Part shown: positions 28,430 through 40,258 of the stretch, piece after piece | Layout: each line of letters opens with the position of its first letter | How positions within the stretch are numbered: the stretch's first letter is position 1 | From: CAVPEW01 sp963703565 | GTDB lineage: Bacteria; Actinomycetota; Acidimicrobiia; Acidimicrobiales; VFJN01 | Length of the DNA: 64,000 bases | Direction: 5' to 3' | Assembly: GCA_963703565.1 (NCBI GenBank) | Contig: CAVPEW010000007.1 | Span: 11,291-75,290 of the forward strand | Translations under genes and position numbers: made by a program | The notes under the pieces: model-generated | What the model saw: only the letters and a program-made list of their open reading frames with translations | Database searches by the model: none | What the model was told of the DNA's origin: nothing

Positions 28430-28744
28430 TCAGCCCCTGCGCATGCCGGCGCTGAACACCGCAGCGCCGATGATGGCCAGCACGATCGAGGACAACCCAC
28501 CGCTGGCCAGGATCGGCATCTGCAGCTCGACCAGGTTCCGGTCCTGGACACCGTTCCAGGTGATGAAGACCAGCACCAGCGACACCACCCACAAGATGGC
28601 GGCGATCACGACCAGGCCACGACGTTCGCTCGCGCTCGCGGCTCCGGGCGCGGTCGAACCGCCTCCCACCAGGCCGGCGAAGGCAGACCAGTCGACGACC
28701 ACCTCGTCGGGGCCGGTGTCGATGGGGGTGCTGCTCTCGGTCAC
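28430..28744 (-). CDS. Small two-helix membrane protein linked to the importer operon
   Basis: A 104-residue protein with an acidic N-terminal region and two membrane helices (about 44-62 and 77-98). Its GTG start at 28744 overlaps the livF stop (GTGA), so it is translationally coupled to the ABC transporter. No family recognised; an accessory role in transport is inferred only from position. Confidence 0.75.
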   Translation of the reverse strand: MTESSTPIDTGPDEVVVDWSAFAGLVGGGSTAPGAASASERRGLVVIAAILWVVSLVLVFITWNGVQDRNLVELQMPILASGGLSSIVLAIIGAAVFSAGMRRG

Positions 28745-29468
28745 GTTGTTCCTCCCTGTGCTCCGAAGTAGGTGGCGGCCACCTCGCGCTCGAGGCGGTC
28801 CGCTAGATCCGAGGCCTGCCCGACCAGGTCGACTCGGCCCAGGTCGAGCACGACCACCGTGTCGGCGTGCTCGGCGATGGCCACGCTCTGTTCGACCGCG
28901 ACCACGGTCACGCCCTCGTCGGCGATGCCGCGGAGCTGGACGAACAGGTTGCGCACGATCGCCGGGGCCAGGCCCAGGGACGCCTCGTCGACCAGCAGCA
29001 GCTGCGGGCGCGCCATCAGCGCCCGACCGATCGCCACCATCTGCTGCTCGCCGCCCGAAAGGGTGCCGGCGAGCTGCGCGCGGCGCTCACCCAAGCGGGG
29101 GAACCGCTCGTAGACATCTTCGATGCGCCCCTGCCGGTCCCGGTAGCTGCCGGCGCCGAGCGCACCGGCGGCGAGGTTCTCCTCGACGGTCAACGCCCGG
29201 AACAGGTGCCGACCCTCGGGGACAAGCGCCACCCCGTGGCGGACCACCTTGTGGGTGGACCACCCCAGGATCGAGATGCCTCCCACCGCCAGGTCGCCTC
29301 CGAGCACCTCGGCGCGCCCCATGATCGCCTTGAGCAGGGTGGACTTGCCGGCGCCGTTCGCACCCAGCACGGTGGTGAAGCTGCCGGCGGGGACTTCGAG
29401 GTCGATGCCGTGCAGTGCGGGGATGCCGTCGTACCCGGCGCGCAGGCCGGTGAGGCGCAGGTCGCCGC

Positions 29469-29472
<4 letters not shown>
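28741..29472 (-). CDS. livF: LivF-type ABC ATPase
   Basis: A 243-residue ATPase of branched-chain-type importers: Walker A GANGAGKST, signature LSGGEQQM, Walker B LLLVDEAS and the LivF motif LVPEGRHLF. Pairs with the ATPase domain fused in the preceding gene. The ATG at 29472 overlaps the previous stop (ATGA). Confidence 0.93.
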
Positions 29473-32255
<2,783 letters not shown>

Positions 32256-32261
32256 CGACCG

Positions 32262-33554
32262 CTAGAAGCTCGTCTTCCAGTCGGACACGACCTCCTTGGC
32301 GGTGCCGTTGGGCCCGACCCTCTCGACGACCACGCCGTGGCCGAGCACGCGCGAGCCGTCGAACTTGATCGGGTTGAACAGCCCGTTGTCGTAGTCGAGC
32401 TTGTCGAGCGACTCGAGGAAGCTCTTGCGGGTCGGGGCCGGGCCGGCCTGGGTGAGCGCCTCGCGGTAGACGTCGAACAGGCCCCAGTAGGTGAACAGGT
32501 CATCGGGCTCGTCGCGATCCGGGTTGGCTGCCTTCCAGGCCGCCCTGGCCTCCTGGGCGAGCGCGCCGGTGCTCACCGTGGTGCGCACGGACTGGAACCG
32601 GTCGCATCCCTCGAGGGTGGGCGGGTACAGCGGTGGCTTGGTGCCGCAGGCGGCGCTGTTGCTCTGGGTGACGTAGTGGGGCTTGTAGCCGGCAGCGTCG
32701 CAGGAGTTGGCCACGAGCCGGGTGACGGTGGGTGCGATGAGCATGTGGACGTACTCAACGCCCGCCTGCTGCATCTTGAGGCACTCGGCGCTCGCCTCGT
32801 TGGCGTTGCCCTGCTTGTCGAGCGCGTCGTTGATCACGAGGTTGCCCCCGAGCTTGTCCATCTCCTCGGCGAAGGCCTCTGACGCGCCCTGGCCGTTGGG
32901 GCTGTTCCAGCGCAGGAAGGCCACCGGGGCGTCCCCGATCTTGAGGTTGTTCATCAGGTACTGGGCCATGAGCCGGGCGTTCTGCTCGTAGGTCATCGTG
33001 AGGGACCGGTAGCCCGGCTGGTCGATGTAGCCCTTCGAGCTGACGCCGAGGGACATGTAGGGGATGCCGGCCTCGAGAGCGAGGTTCCCGCAGGCGGCGA
33101 TCTGGTCGGCACCACCGGTGCCCGAGATGAACAGGACGTCCTGGCTCAGCATCTGGCGACAGTTGTTGACGGCGGTGTTCACGTCGTAGCCGTCGTCGGT
33201 GTACTCGACCACGACCTTGCGGCCGTTGACCCCGCCCGCGGCGTTGACCTTCTCCCAGAAGGCGTCCGCCACCGCCTTGATGCCCAGGATGCTCTCGACG
33301 TCGACGCTGCCGAGCTTGAGCGGCAGGTGGAGACCGAAGCGGATCTCGGTGTCTGTGACCCCAGTCGCATCGTCTTCGAACAGCGCGTAGTCGCTAGTGG
33401 CGTCCTCGGCCGGCGCCTCGGTGGCGCTCGGCTGCTCGCTGGCCTGCGAGCCGCCCTGGTTGGCAGCGCGGATCGAATCCTCGTCGTCGGACGCGCAGGC
33501 TCCCAGAGCCAACGTGCCAGCCAGTAGCAACGCCCCCATCCGGCGTGCGCGCAT
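32262..33554 (-). CDS. LivJ/K-type substrate-binding lipoprotein
   Basis: A 430-residue periplasmic-binding-fold protein (peripla_BP_6). A lipobox LALGAC places the lipid on C20, followed by a Ser/Glu/Ala-rich linker (about 25-55) and the binding domain (RFGLHLPLKLGSVDVE, and ISGTGGADQIAACGNLA). A G6 stretch and GACACC precede the ATG at 33554. It is the first gene of the importer operon. Substrate unknown; the downstream CoA ligase and oxidoreductase suggest an organic acid. Confidence 0.92.
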   Translation of the reverse strand: MRARRMGALLLAGTLALGACASDDEDSIRAANQGGSQASEQPSATEAPAEDATSDYALFEDDATGVTDTEIRFGLHLPLKLGSVDVESILGIKAVADAFWEKVNAAGGVNGRKVVVEYTDDGYDVNTAVNNCRQMLSQDVLFISGTGGADQIAACGNLALEAGIPYMSLGVSSKGYIDQPGYRSLTMTYEQNARLMAQYLMNNLKIGDAPVAFLRWNSPNGQGASEAFAEEMDKLGGNLVINDALDKQGNANEASAECLKMQQAGVEYVHMLIAPTVTRLVANSCDAAGYKPHYVTQSNSAACGTKPPLYPPTLEGCDRFQSVRTTVSTGALAQEARAAWKAANPDRDEPDDLFTYWGLFDVYREALTQAGPAPTRKSFLESLDKLDYDNGLFNPIKFDGSRVLGHGVVVERVGPNGTAKEVVSDWKTSF

Positions 33555-33590
33555 GGTGTCCCCCCCGTTGTCGTTTCGATGGTCGGCCGG

Positions 33591-33619
33591 ACAATGCTCC
33601 GCCTGCCGCTGGGTTGCAA
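33591..33619 (-). promoter_or_regulatory. Candidate sigma-A-type promoter of the importer operon
   Basis: On the minus strand TTGCAA (33619-33614) and CATTGT (33596-33591) are separated by 17 bases. The predicted transcription start is about 30 bases upstream of the binding-protein ATG, leaving room for its Shine-Dalgarno. Confidence 0.5.
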
Positions 33620-33709
33620 CTACTCGCTGCGAGCTTCGCACCTTTGAGTCTCTGCTGGGCGGAAATGTGAGACGTCCGGCACCATGCCGTCTCAGCTTCG
33701 ATGGGTGGA

Positions 33710-34327
33710 TCATCCCGGTTCGTCGACCAGGGCGTGGACCAGGCGCTGGACCAGCTCCGCGTCGTCGAGCCCGGTCAGGCGGGGCAGCGCCCCGTTGGCC
33801 CGCCCGGTCGCGATCCCCACCACCAGCGCGACGGCCAGCTCGGCCGCTGCGGTCAGGTCGCCGGACGCCCCTGCGGCCCCCAACGCGCCCGCCAAGGGAT
33901 CGATCACCCGTACTCCCAGGATCCTGGCCAGGCGCTCGGCCACCTCGGCGGGCAGGTCGGGGGCGACCATCGCCGAGGCCACCGGCGACGTGCCCCGGCG
34001 GCTCCAGCGGGCGAGGAGGTAGCCCAGGCACGTCTCGAGGTCCGCGCCGGCGAGAGGGACGGTGCCGGCCCGCTCCGGATCGTCCAGCACAGCCAGGTAC
34101 AGGCCCTCCTTCGAGCCGAAGTAGCGGGCGATCAACGAGGGGTCGACCCTGGCGCGTGCGCCGATCTCGCGCGTCGTGGCCCGGTCGAAGCCACGCTCGT
34201 CGAAGAGCGCGCCGGCGGAATCGAGCAACGCTCGCCGCGTCGCGGGGGCGTCGTGGTGGCCACGCCTGTCGCCCTCGGCACCCCGGTCTGCTGCGCCCGT
34301 CTCGTCGGAGGTCGGCGCAGGGCTCAC
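33710..34327 (-). CDS. TetR-family regulator, downstream of an MFS exporter
   Basis: A 205-residue regulator with an N-terminal HTH (about 28-75, TTREIGARARVDPSLIARYFGSK) and a helical ligand domain. It is read just after the MFS exporter gene and overlaps its stop by four bases, so it is likely to repress its own operon. The inverted repeats at 35823-35849 are candidate operators. The ligand is unknown. Confidence 0.88.
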   Translation of the reverse strand: MSPAPTSDETGAADRGAEGDRRGHHDAPATRRALLDSAGALFDERGFDRATTREIGARARVDPSLIARYFGSKEGLYLAVLDDPERAGTVPLAGADLETCLGYLLARWSRRGTSPVASAMVAPDLPAEVAERLARILGVRVIDPLAGALGAAGASGDLTAAAELAVALVVGIATGRANGALPRLTGLDDAELVQRLVHALVDEPG

Positions 34328-35838
34328 TCGTCGCCCTCGCCGTCGAAGGTCGACGGTCCTATGCCTGCCCCTGCCGCCGACTCCTCCATCAGCAGATCCA
34401 GCTCAGGCCCCCCGGGGGCTTCGGCTGCGAACCTGGGCAGGATGGCCAGTGCCACCACGAGCCCCGCCGCGCAGGCCCCGGCACCGATCCAGAAGGCGGT
34501 GGAGAACGCCCCCTCGGCGGGGAACTTGGACCCGGCGGGCGTGTCGGCCGACAGCACTGTCGCGGCGAGGGCGCTGCCCAGCGCCCCACCCACCGTTCGC
34601 AGCACCTGGTTGAGGCTCATCGCAGAACCGGTGCGGTGCTCGGGAACCGACGCGACGATGAGCGCGGGCATCGCGGCGAAGGTGGTGCCGACCCCGACGC
34701 CGAGGAGCAGCGTCAACAGGGCGAGCTGGCCGAGGTGGTCGTGGGATACGGCGCTGTAGGCCAGCGACACGCCCACGACGGCGCAGCCAGCGGCGAGCAC
34801 CAGGCGCATGCCGACCCGGTCGGCGACCACGCGGGCCAACGGCTGGGAGGCGAGGCTGCCCAGCGACAGCGGCAACAGCACGAGCCCGGTCACCACCAGC
34901 GAGGCGGAGAACCCGTAGCCCTGCGAGGTCGGGGTCTGGGCCAGGCGGTTCACCAGCGCGAGACCCTGGTACATGCCGACTCCCACCAGCACCGCGGTGA
35001 CGTTGGCACCCAGCACGGGCCGTTGCGCGCACAGGCGCAGGTCGACCAGCGCGTGGGGGGTGCGCCACTCCACCATCGCCCAGGCGACGAAGGCCACGGC
35101 CGCCGAGACGAGCAGGCCGATCGTGGAGGGCTCGCCCCAACCCCACGACGCGCCCTTGCTCACAGCGAGCAGCAGGGCAGCCAGCCCCACGCCGAGCAGC
35201 ACCGCTCCGGGCACGTCGAGGCGCACGCCGGATCCGTTGCCAGCGCCGTCCGGGAGCTTCATCGTGACCAGGGCCAGAGCCGCGGCGGCGAAGACTGCCG
35301 CGAACCAGAAGGCGGCGTGGTAGTCGGCGTACTGGGCGATCATCCCCGTCACCGGGAAGCCCAGCCCGGCGCCCACCGCCACCGTGATCGACAGCGTGGC
35401 GATGGCACGTCGCTGCTGCTCGCCCGCGAGGATCTCGCGCGCCAGCGCTATGGCGAGGGGAACCGTGCCGTAGCCGATGCCCTGCAGGGCACGCCCGACG
35501 AGCAGCTGGGGGAACGAGCCCGCCGTGGCGGCCACGATCGCTCCGACACCGACCGAACCGAGCGTCACCTGCAGCAGCCGCCTGCGCCGGGAGCCGTCTC
35601 CGAGTCGCCCCAGGATCGGCGTCACGACCGCTCCGACCAGCAAGGTGATGGTCAGCATCCACTGGGCGGTCTCCAGCGAGACGCCCTTGCTCTCTGCGAT
35701 GGTCGGGATCAGCGGAGTCCCCAGCGTCGAGGTGACCGATACGGTCAATGCCGCCACGACCAGCGCGGCCACGGTGCCCGCCGGTGCGCGGGGGGCCTCG
35801 GCAACGGGACGCATCACGAGTTCATCAACTGATGTCAT
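34324..35838 (-). CDS. MFS exporter, DHA2-like
   Basis: A 504-residue transporter with about 14 membrane helices and the motif-A loop ILGRLGDGSRRRR. DHA2-family proteins export drugs or toxic metabolites with proton antiport. The ATG at 35838 has TAGAGT nine bases upstream, which supports a leaderless transcript; the internal ATG at 35814 is an alternative. It overlaps the TetR gene. Confidence 0.88.
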   Translation of the reverse strand: MTSVDELVMRPVAEAPRAPAGTVAALVVAALTVSVTSTLGTPLIPTIAESKGVSLETAQWMLTITLLVGAVVTPILGRLGDGSRRRRLLQVTLGSVGVGAIVAATAGSFPQLLVGRALQGIGYGTVPLAIALAREILAGEQQRRAIATLSITVAVGAGLGFPVTGMIAQYADYHAAFWFAAVFAAAALALVTMKLPDGAGNGSGVRLDVPGAVLLGVGLAALLLAVSKGASWGWGEPSTIGLLVSAAVAFVAWAMVEWRTPHALVDLRLCAQRPVLGANVTAVLVGVGMYQGLALVNRLAQTPTSQGYGFSASLVVTGLVLLPLSLGSLASQPLARVVADRVGMRLVLAAGCAVVGVSLAYSAVSHDHLGQLALLTLLLGVGVGTTFAAMPALIVASVPEHRTGSAMSLNQVLRTVGGALGSALAATVLSADTPAGSKFPAEGAFSTAFWIGAGACAAGLVVALAILPRFAAEAPGGPELDLLMEESAAGAGIGPSTFDGEGDE

Positions 35839-35853
35839 CGAGTGATGACTCTA
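35823..35853 (-). promoter_or_regulatory. Operator/promoter of the MFS-TetR operon
   Basis: Two inverted repeats lie side by side: CATCA-ac-TGATG (35823-35834) and GTCATC-gagt-GATGAC (35834-35849). The second straddles the MFS start codon and overlaps the TAGAGT -10 box (minus strand, 35853-35848). A repressor bound here would block transcription directly. Confidence 0.6.
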
Positions 35854-35879
35854 GCGTTCGCCCTTGCCGCCTGTCCTGG

Positions 35880-38117
35880 TCAGCTCCGCACGATCGCGCG
35901 CGGCTCGCTCCTGGGGCCCTCGGTCGCGCCCGGATCACCGCGGCCCTCCGGCTCGGCTCCGCCTTCGCCCGGATCGTGGGCCGATGTGGCGACGGGCGCC
36001 TCGAGACGCAGGGTGGGCAGGAGCCGGTCGAGCCAGCGCGGGAACCACCAGTTGGCCCGCCCCAGCAGCTCCATGGTGGCCGGGACCAGCACCATGCGCA
36101 CGACCGTGGCGTCGACGAAGACGGCCACGGCCAGGCCCAGCCCGAAGGTCTTGACGATGACGTCCCCGCCGGCCACGAACGACAGGAACACCGCCACCAT
36201 GATCGCAGCGGCGGCGGTGATGACCCGGGCGGTCGCGGCGAGGCCGTCGGCGACGGCGGAGGCGTTGACGCCGGTGCGGTCGTACTCCTCACGGATGCGC
36301 GACAGCAGGAAGACCTCGTAGTCCATGGACAGGCCGAAGAGGATCGCGAACAGCATCATCGGGACGAACGCCATGATCGGCGCCGTGTGGTCGAGCCCGA
36401 TGAGGCCGGCACCCCAGCCCCACTGGAACACCGCCACCACCACGCCGTAGGCGGCTCCGATCGAGAGCAGGTTCATGATCGCTGCCTTGGCCGGGACCAG
36501 CACCGAGCGGAACACCACCATCAACAACAGGAAGGACAGGACCAGCACGGCGCCGATGAACACCGGCAAGCGGCGAGACAGCAGCTCGGTCATGTCCACG
36601 AACAGCGCCGTGGCCCCGCTCACCTTCACCTCGAGCCCCGAGCCCGCTGCCGCCCTCGGAAGCACCTCGTCGCGCAGGAGGTCGACGAGGTCCTGGGTAT
36701 CGGTCACGTGCGGGGCGGTCTCGGGGACGACGAACATCGCCATCGCCGTACCGCCTTCGTTGCGGATCGCCGGGGCGGCCAGGGCCACCCCGGGAGTGCC
36801 AGCGACGGCGCGGGTGATGCGTGCCAGGTCGGCGTCCACGCCGGGATCGTCGGGATCGGTGGGGGCGACCAGCAGCAGCGGCCCGTTGAAGCCGACCCCG
36901 AACTCGTCGGTGATGAGCTCGTAGGCCCGGTGGCTCGACGAGTCCGGCGGCCCGCTGGAGAAGTCGAACCCGCCCAGGCGCATCGAGGTGACCGGTGCGG
37001 CGAGGATGCCCAGCACGATCAAGGCGCCGACCAGGGCGAACCACGGGTGGGCCTGCACCTGGCGGCTCCAGCGGTGCCAGCGGGTGCCAGCGAGGGGCAC
37101 GGCGTCCCGGCGTCCCACGCGACCCTTGTCGATGCCGTGACCGACGAAGCCCAGCACCGCGGGCAACAGCGTCACCGCCCCCACCACCGTGGTGCCCACC
37201 GCCAACGAGGAGCTCACGGCCATGCCGACCATGATCGACAGGCCCATCAGCAGCATCCCCAGCAGGGAGATGACGACCGTGACACCGGCGAACACGACCG
37301 CTCGCCCGGAGGTGTCCAGCGCGGCGACCACTGCATCCTCGGGCTCGAGCCCCGACCTCAACGACTCGCGGTAGCGCACCACGATGAACAGGGCGTAGTC
37401 GATCCCGACCCCGAGGCCGATCATCGCCGCCATGGCCGGGGCGAAGCTGAACACGTCCACCACGTGGGCGAGCAGCAACATCCCCGACAGGCTCACGCCA
37501 AGTCCCACCAGCGCCATCAGTACCGGGAGCCCCGCAGCGACCACCGAGCCGAACGTGACCAGCAGAACCACCAGGGCCAGCACGAGCCCCGCGCCCTCCC
37601 GCCAGCTGGCGATCTCCATCTCGGCGAACAGCGCGGTCGGCCCGCCCACGCGCACCTCGACTCCATGCGCCGTGGCCTCGTCGGCCCGGTCGATGATCTC
37701 GCGGACCATCTCGACGTCGACATCGGGCCCGAAGGAGGCCATGCGCACCTGGGCGATGGCCGCCGTGCGGTCGCCGTTGGGCACCGCCAGCAGGTCCTCG
37801 TAGGGCGAAACGACCTCCCGCACGCCGTCTAGCCTCGAGACGTCGTCGAGGAAGGCCTCGACGGTGGCACGCACATCCGGGTCGTCCAGGCCCGCCTCGG
37901 CCCGGATCGGCACCATCAAGGGGTCGCCGTAGTACTCCGGGAAGTGGTCCCGCAAGAAGTCGAAGCCGTCCTGGGACTCGGACTCGGCGAGCTGGAAGTC
38001 GTTGGAGAACTTGCCGTGGCCCGCGAGGGTACCCACGCCGAGCGCGCCCAGCAGCACCAACCAGCCGACCAGGACGAGGCGACGCCTGCGGAAGCACCAC
38101 CGAGCGAGACGGGACAC
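35880..38117 (-). CDS. MMPL/RND-family membrane transporter
   Basis: A 745-residue protein with two repeated halves, each with one helix, an extracytoplasmic domain and five more helices. The paired TM4 motifs GIDYALFIVVRYRE and SMDYEVFLLSRIREEYD are typical of MMPL proteins, which export lipids or hydrophobic compounds using proton force. The GTG at 38117 has a GGAGG site; the frame upstream to 38213 runs through the operator and is not used. It lies downstream of NMO, TetR and acyl-CoA dehydrogenase genes with its own control region. Confidence 0.92.
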   Translation of the reverse strand: MSRLARWCFRRRRLVLVGWLVLLGALGVGTLAGHGKFSNDFQLAESESQDGFDFLRDHFPEYYGDPLMVPIRAEAGLDDPDVRATVEAFLDDVSRLDGVREVVSPYEDLLAVPNGDRTAAIAQVRMASFGPDVDVEMVREIIDRADEATAHGVEVRVGGPTALFAEMEIASWREGAGLVLALVVLLVTFGSVVAAGLPVLMALVGLGVSLSGMLLLAHVVDVFSFAPAMAAMIGLGVGIDYALFIVVRYRESLRSGLEPEDAVVAALDTSGRAVVFAGVTVVISLLGMLLMGLSIMVGMAVSSSLAVGTTVVGAVTLLPAVLGFVGHGIDKGRVGRRDAVPLAGTRWHRWSRQVQAHPWFALVGALIVLGILAAPVTSMRLGGFDFSSGPPDSSSHRAYELITDEFGVGFNGPLLLVAPTDPDDPGVDADLARITRAVAGTPGVALAAPAIRNEGGTAMAMFVVPETAPHVTDTQDLVDLLRDEVLPRAAAGSGLEVKVSGATALFVDMTELLSRRLPVFIGAVLVLSFLLLMVVFRSVLVPAKAAIMNLLSIGAAYGVVVAVFQWGWGAGLIGLDHTAPIMAFVPMMLFAILFGLSMDYEVFLLSRIREEYDRTGVNASAVADGLAATARVITAAAAIMVAVFLSFVAGGDVIVKTFGLGLAVAVFVDATVVRMVLVPATMELLGRANWWFPRWLDRLLPTLRLEAPVATSAHDPGEGGAEPEGRGDPGATEGPRSEPRAIVRS

Positions 38118-38155
38118 CGGACCTCCGGGTGGGGGGAGACCCAGAGCCTGCACTA

Positions 38156-38181
38156 TGCGACAAATGCAATGCAATGTCGCA
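38156..38181. promoter_or_regulatory. 26-base inverted-repeat operator upstream of the MMPL gene
   Basis: TGCGACA and TGTCGCA are perfect 7-base arms around a 12-base AT-rich centre (AATGCAATGCAA) that itself holds a TGCAA direct repeat. A -10-like CATAGT (minus strand, 38157-38152) overlaps one arm. The size and symmetry suit a TetR-type dimer; the TetR at 39398 is the nearest candidate. Confidence 0.65.
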
Positions 38182-38232
38182 ATACGGACATCCGTGAGTA
38201 CCCGGACAGGCAAGGCGCCGCCGCCGTGACTG

Positions 38233-38263
38233 GTCCCCCGCCGTCGCGGCGGCGGCAGGGGAC
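38233..38263. terminator. Hairpin terminator after the NMO gene
   Basis: GTCCCC and GGGGAC form the base of a stem with an inner CGCCG/GCGGCG stem. It begins five bases past the NMO stop codon (minus strand) and precedes the MMPL control region. Confidence 0.6.
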
Positions 38264-38267
38264 CTGC

Positions 38268-39413
38268 TCAGCCCTCCAGCTGGGCCTGCAGCGTCTGCAC
38301 GGTGTCGATGTACTCGTCGATCAGGTCGAAGACGACCTGCGAGGCGCTCTTGCGCTCGTTCATGGTGCCGACGATCTGACCCACGAAGTAGTTGGCCAGC
38401 TTCTCGGCCCCCGAGCCCACGTGGTGCGAGGCGCGGGCGATGCGGGCCTGTGCGGCAGCGGTGAGCACCGGCTGCAACGGCATGCCCAGCGGCTCTGGGG
38501 TGTCGGCGCGGGCCCACTCCTCGGTCCAAGCGGACTTGAGCATGCGGGCGTGCTTGCCGGTGATCGACCGGGAGCGGATGGTGTCGGCAGAGGTCGCTGC
38601 GAGGAACTTCTCCTTGACCACCGGGTGGGTCTCGGCCTCGTCGGTGGTCAGCCACACCGAGCCGCACCACACGCCCTGGGCGCCCAGGGCCAGCGACGCC
38701 GCGAGCTGACGGCCCCGACCGATGCCCCCGGCGGCGAGCACCGGGACGTCGACCGCATCGACGATCTCGGGCACGAGCACCATCGTGCCTATCTCGCCGG
38801 TGTGCCCGCCCGCCTCGGAGCCCTGGGCGATGATCACGTCCACTCCGGCCTGCACGTGGCGCTCGGCGTGCACCGCCTTGCCGGCGAGTGCGCCCACCAG
38901 GCGCCCGGCCGCCTTGGCCTGGTCGATCATGAACTGGGGTGGCGAGCCCAGCGCGTTGGCGACGAACGCGGTGCGGTGCGCCAGGGCGATGTCGAGCTGG
39001 GGTCCGGCAGCGGCAGCGGAGAAGGGGGCCGCCCCGCTCGAGCGCCCCAGGCCCCTGCCCGTGTCGATGGTCTCGTCGGGCGGGAACTCGGGCACCTCGT
39101 AGCGGGCCAGGATGTCCTCGACGAAGGCCTGGTGCTCGGGTGGGATGAGCGCCCGGATGTCCTCCATGGTGTAGCCGTCCTTCTCGTCGCCGGCGTACTT
39201 GGCCGGGATGATCAGGTCGACGCCGTAGGGCTTCTCGCCGATCTCGGCCTCGATCCAGTCGAGGTCGATCTCGAGCTGTTCGGGCGTATGGGCCACGGCG
39301 CCCAGGACCCCGATCCCGCCCGCCTTGGACACGGCCGCGACGACGTCGCGGCAGTGCGAGAAGGCGAAGATCGGGAACTCGATGCCGAACAGTTCGGTCA
39401 CGTCGGTGCGCAT
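38268..39413 (-). CDS. Nitronate monooxygenase / 2-nitropropane dioxygenase family flavoprotein
   Basis: A 381-residue FMN-binding TIM-barrel protein: N-terminal LFGIEFPIFAFSH, the glycine motif QGSEAGGHTG and LAAGGIGRGRQLAASLALGAQ. Family members oxidise nitronates, but actinobacterial relatives also act as enoyl-CoA-type reductases in sterol ring degradation, and the surrounding acyl-CoA genes make a CoA substrate plausible. The ATG at 39413 has an AAGGAG site. Four 12-base repeats lie just upstream. Confidence 0.88.
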   Translation of the reverse strand: MRTDVTELFGIEFPIFAFSHCRDVVAAVSKAGGIGVLGAVAHTPEQLEIDLDWIEAEIGEKPYGVDLIIPAKYAGDEKDGYTMEDIRALIPPEHQAFVEDILARYEVPEFPPDETIDTGRGLGRSSGAAPFSAAAAGPQLDIALAHRTAFVANALGSPPQFMIDQAKAAGRLVGALAGKAVHAERHVQAGVDVIIAQGSEAGGHTGEIGTMVLVPEIVDAVDVPVLAAGGIGRGRQLAASLALGAQGVWCGSVWLTTDEAETHPVVKEKFLAATSADTIRSRSITGKHARMLKSAWTEEWARADTPEPLGMPLQPVLTAAAQARIARASHHVGSGAEKLANYFVGQIVGTMNERKSASQVVFDLIDEYIDTVQTLQAQLEG

Positions 39414-40258
39414 GGGACTCCTTGTGAGTTGGACAGTGAGTTGGACAGTGAGCTGGACAGTGAGCTGGACAGTGGTCCGTACGTTGACCTGGACGGCGGA
39501 ACGGACGCACCCGTCGCCGGGCCGGCAGCCCAGGGCGCCGAGGCTTCGGAATGGGCGACGCGCCCGCCCCCCCGTTGGCGCCTCGAGCCTCCGGGCAGGC
39601 TCCGCAGGCCGGCCAGGACGACCTCGACGACCTCGTCCGCGGCGTGCCGCGGCGACGAGCGCAGGGTCGGCATCACCTCTGCGGCTGCCAGGGTGGCGCC
39701 CACGCCGGCTATGACCTGGGCCAACGCCCGGGTGTCGATCGGAGCCACCTCGCCTCGCTCGACGGCCAGGTCGAGCAGCCCGGCGGTCACGGCCACCAGG
39801 TAGCCCGAGTGCGCCGCCGCCAACGCCGACGCACCGGGCACCAGCGCCATGTCGCGGACGAAGGCCTCGGTGGTGTCGACCACCGCCACGTGGGCCGCGC
39901 CGAGGTAGGCCCGCAGCGCGTCCAGCGCTCCCGGGCCCCCAGCCCGTCGAACCGCCCGGCGGGCCCGGCGACCGGTCTCCCACAGGTGGCGGTCGATCGC
40001 CACCAGCACGAGCTCCTCTCGGCTGGGCGCGAGCGAGTAGAGGGTCCGCAACGAGCAGTTCAGCTCGGATGCCAGGTCGGCCATGGTCAGCTGGGCGAAG
40101 CCCCCGCCGGCGAACAGGGCCGAGACCTCGTCGAGCAGCTCGCGCTGGCGGGTCGTGAGACGGGCGCAGCGGCCGCGGTCGAGCACCGGTCGGGGTCGCG
40201 CCACGGCGGCGATGCGACGCTCGACCTGTGCGTCGGGCGCCGTGTAGGCCGTGCTCAA
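39398..40258 (-). CDS. TetR-family regulator with repeat-encoded C-terminal tail
   Basis: A 286-residue frame with an N-terminal TetR HTH (about 38-85, LTMADLASELNCSLRTLYSL) and a ligand domain to about 225. The start is TTG at 40258, overlapping the stop of the acyl-CoA dehydrogenase (TTGA); an internal start is possible. The last 35 residues are low-complexity SSSLSSSLSNSLSNS, encoded by the tandem repeat at 39424-39471, and the frame ends inside the NMO gene. It probably controls this catabolic cluster and perhaps the MMPL operator. Confidence 0.82.
   Translation of the reverse strand: MSTAYTAPDAQVERRIAAVARPRPVLDRGRCARLTTRQRELLDEVSALFAGGGFAQLTMADLASELNCSLRTLYSLAPSREELVLVAIDRHLWETGRRARRAVRRAGGPGALDALRAYLGAAHVAVVDTTEAFVRDMALVPGASALAAAHSGYLVAVTAGLLDLAVERGEVAPIDTRALAQVIAGVGATLAAAEVMPTLRSSPRHAADEVVEVVLAGLRSLPGGSRRQRGGGRVAHSEASAPWAAGPATGASVPPSRSTYGPLSSSLSSSLSNSLSNSQGVPCAPT
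39424..39471. repeat. Four tandem copies of a 12-base repeat
   Basis: GTGAGTTGGACA occurs twice, then GTGAGCTGGACA twice, without gaps. The array lies within the TetR 3' end and 11 bases upstream of the NMO start codon, so it is both coding and leader sequence. Its multiple-of-three period keeps the frame open. Confidence 0.9.

Noticed and set aside
36289..39510. 1,073-codon minus-strand frame
   Set aside because: Alternate frame of the MMPL and NMO genes; Arg/Gly-rich and without motifs.
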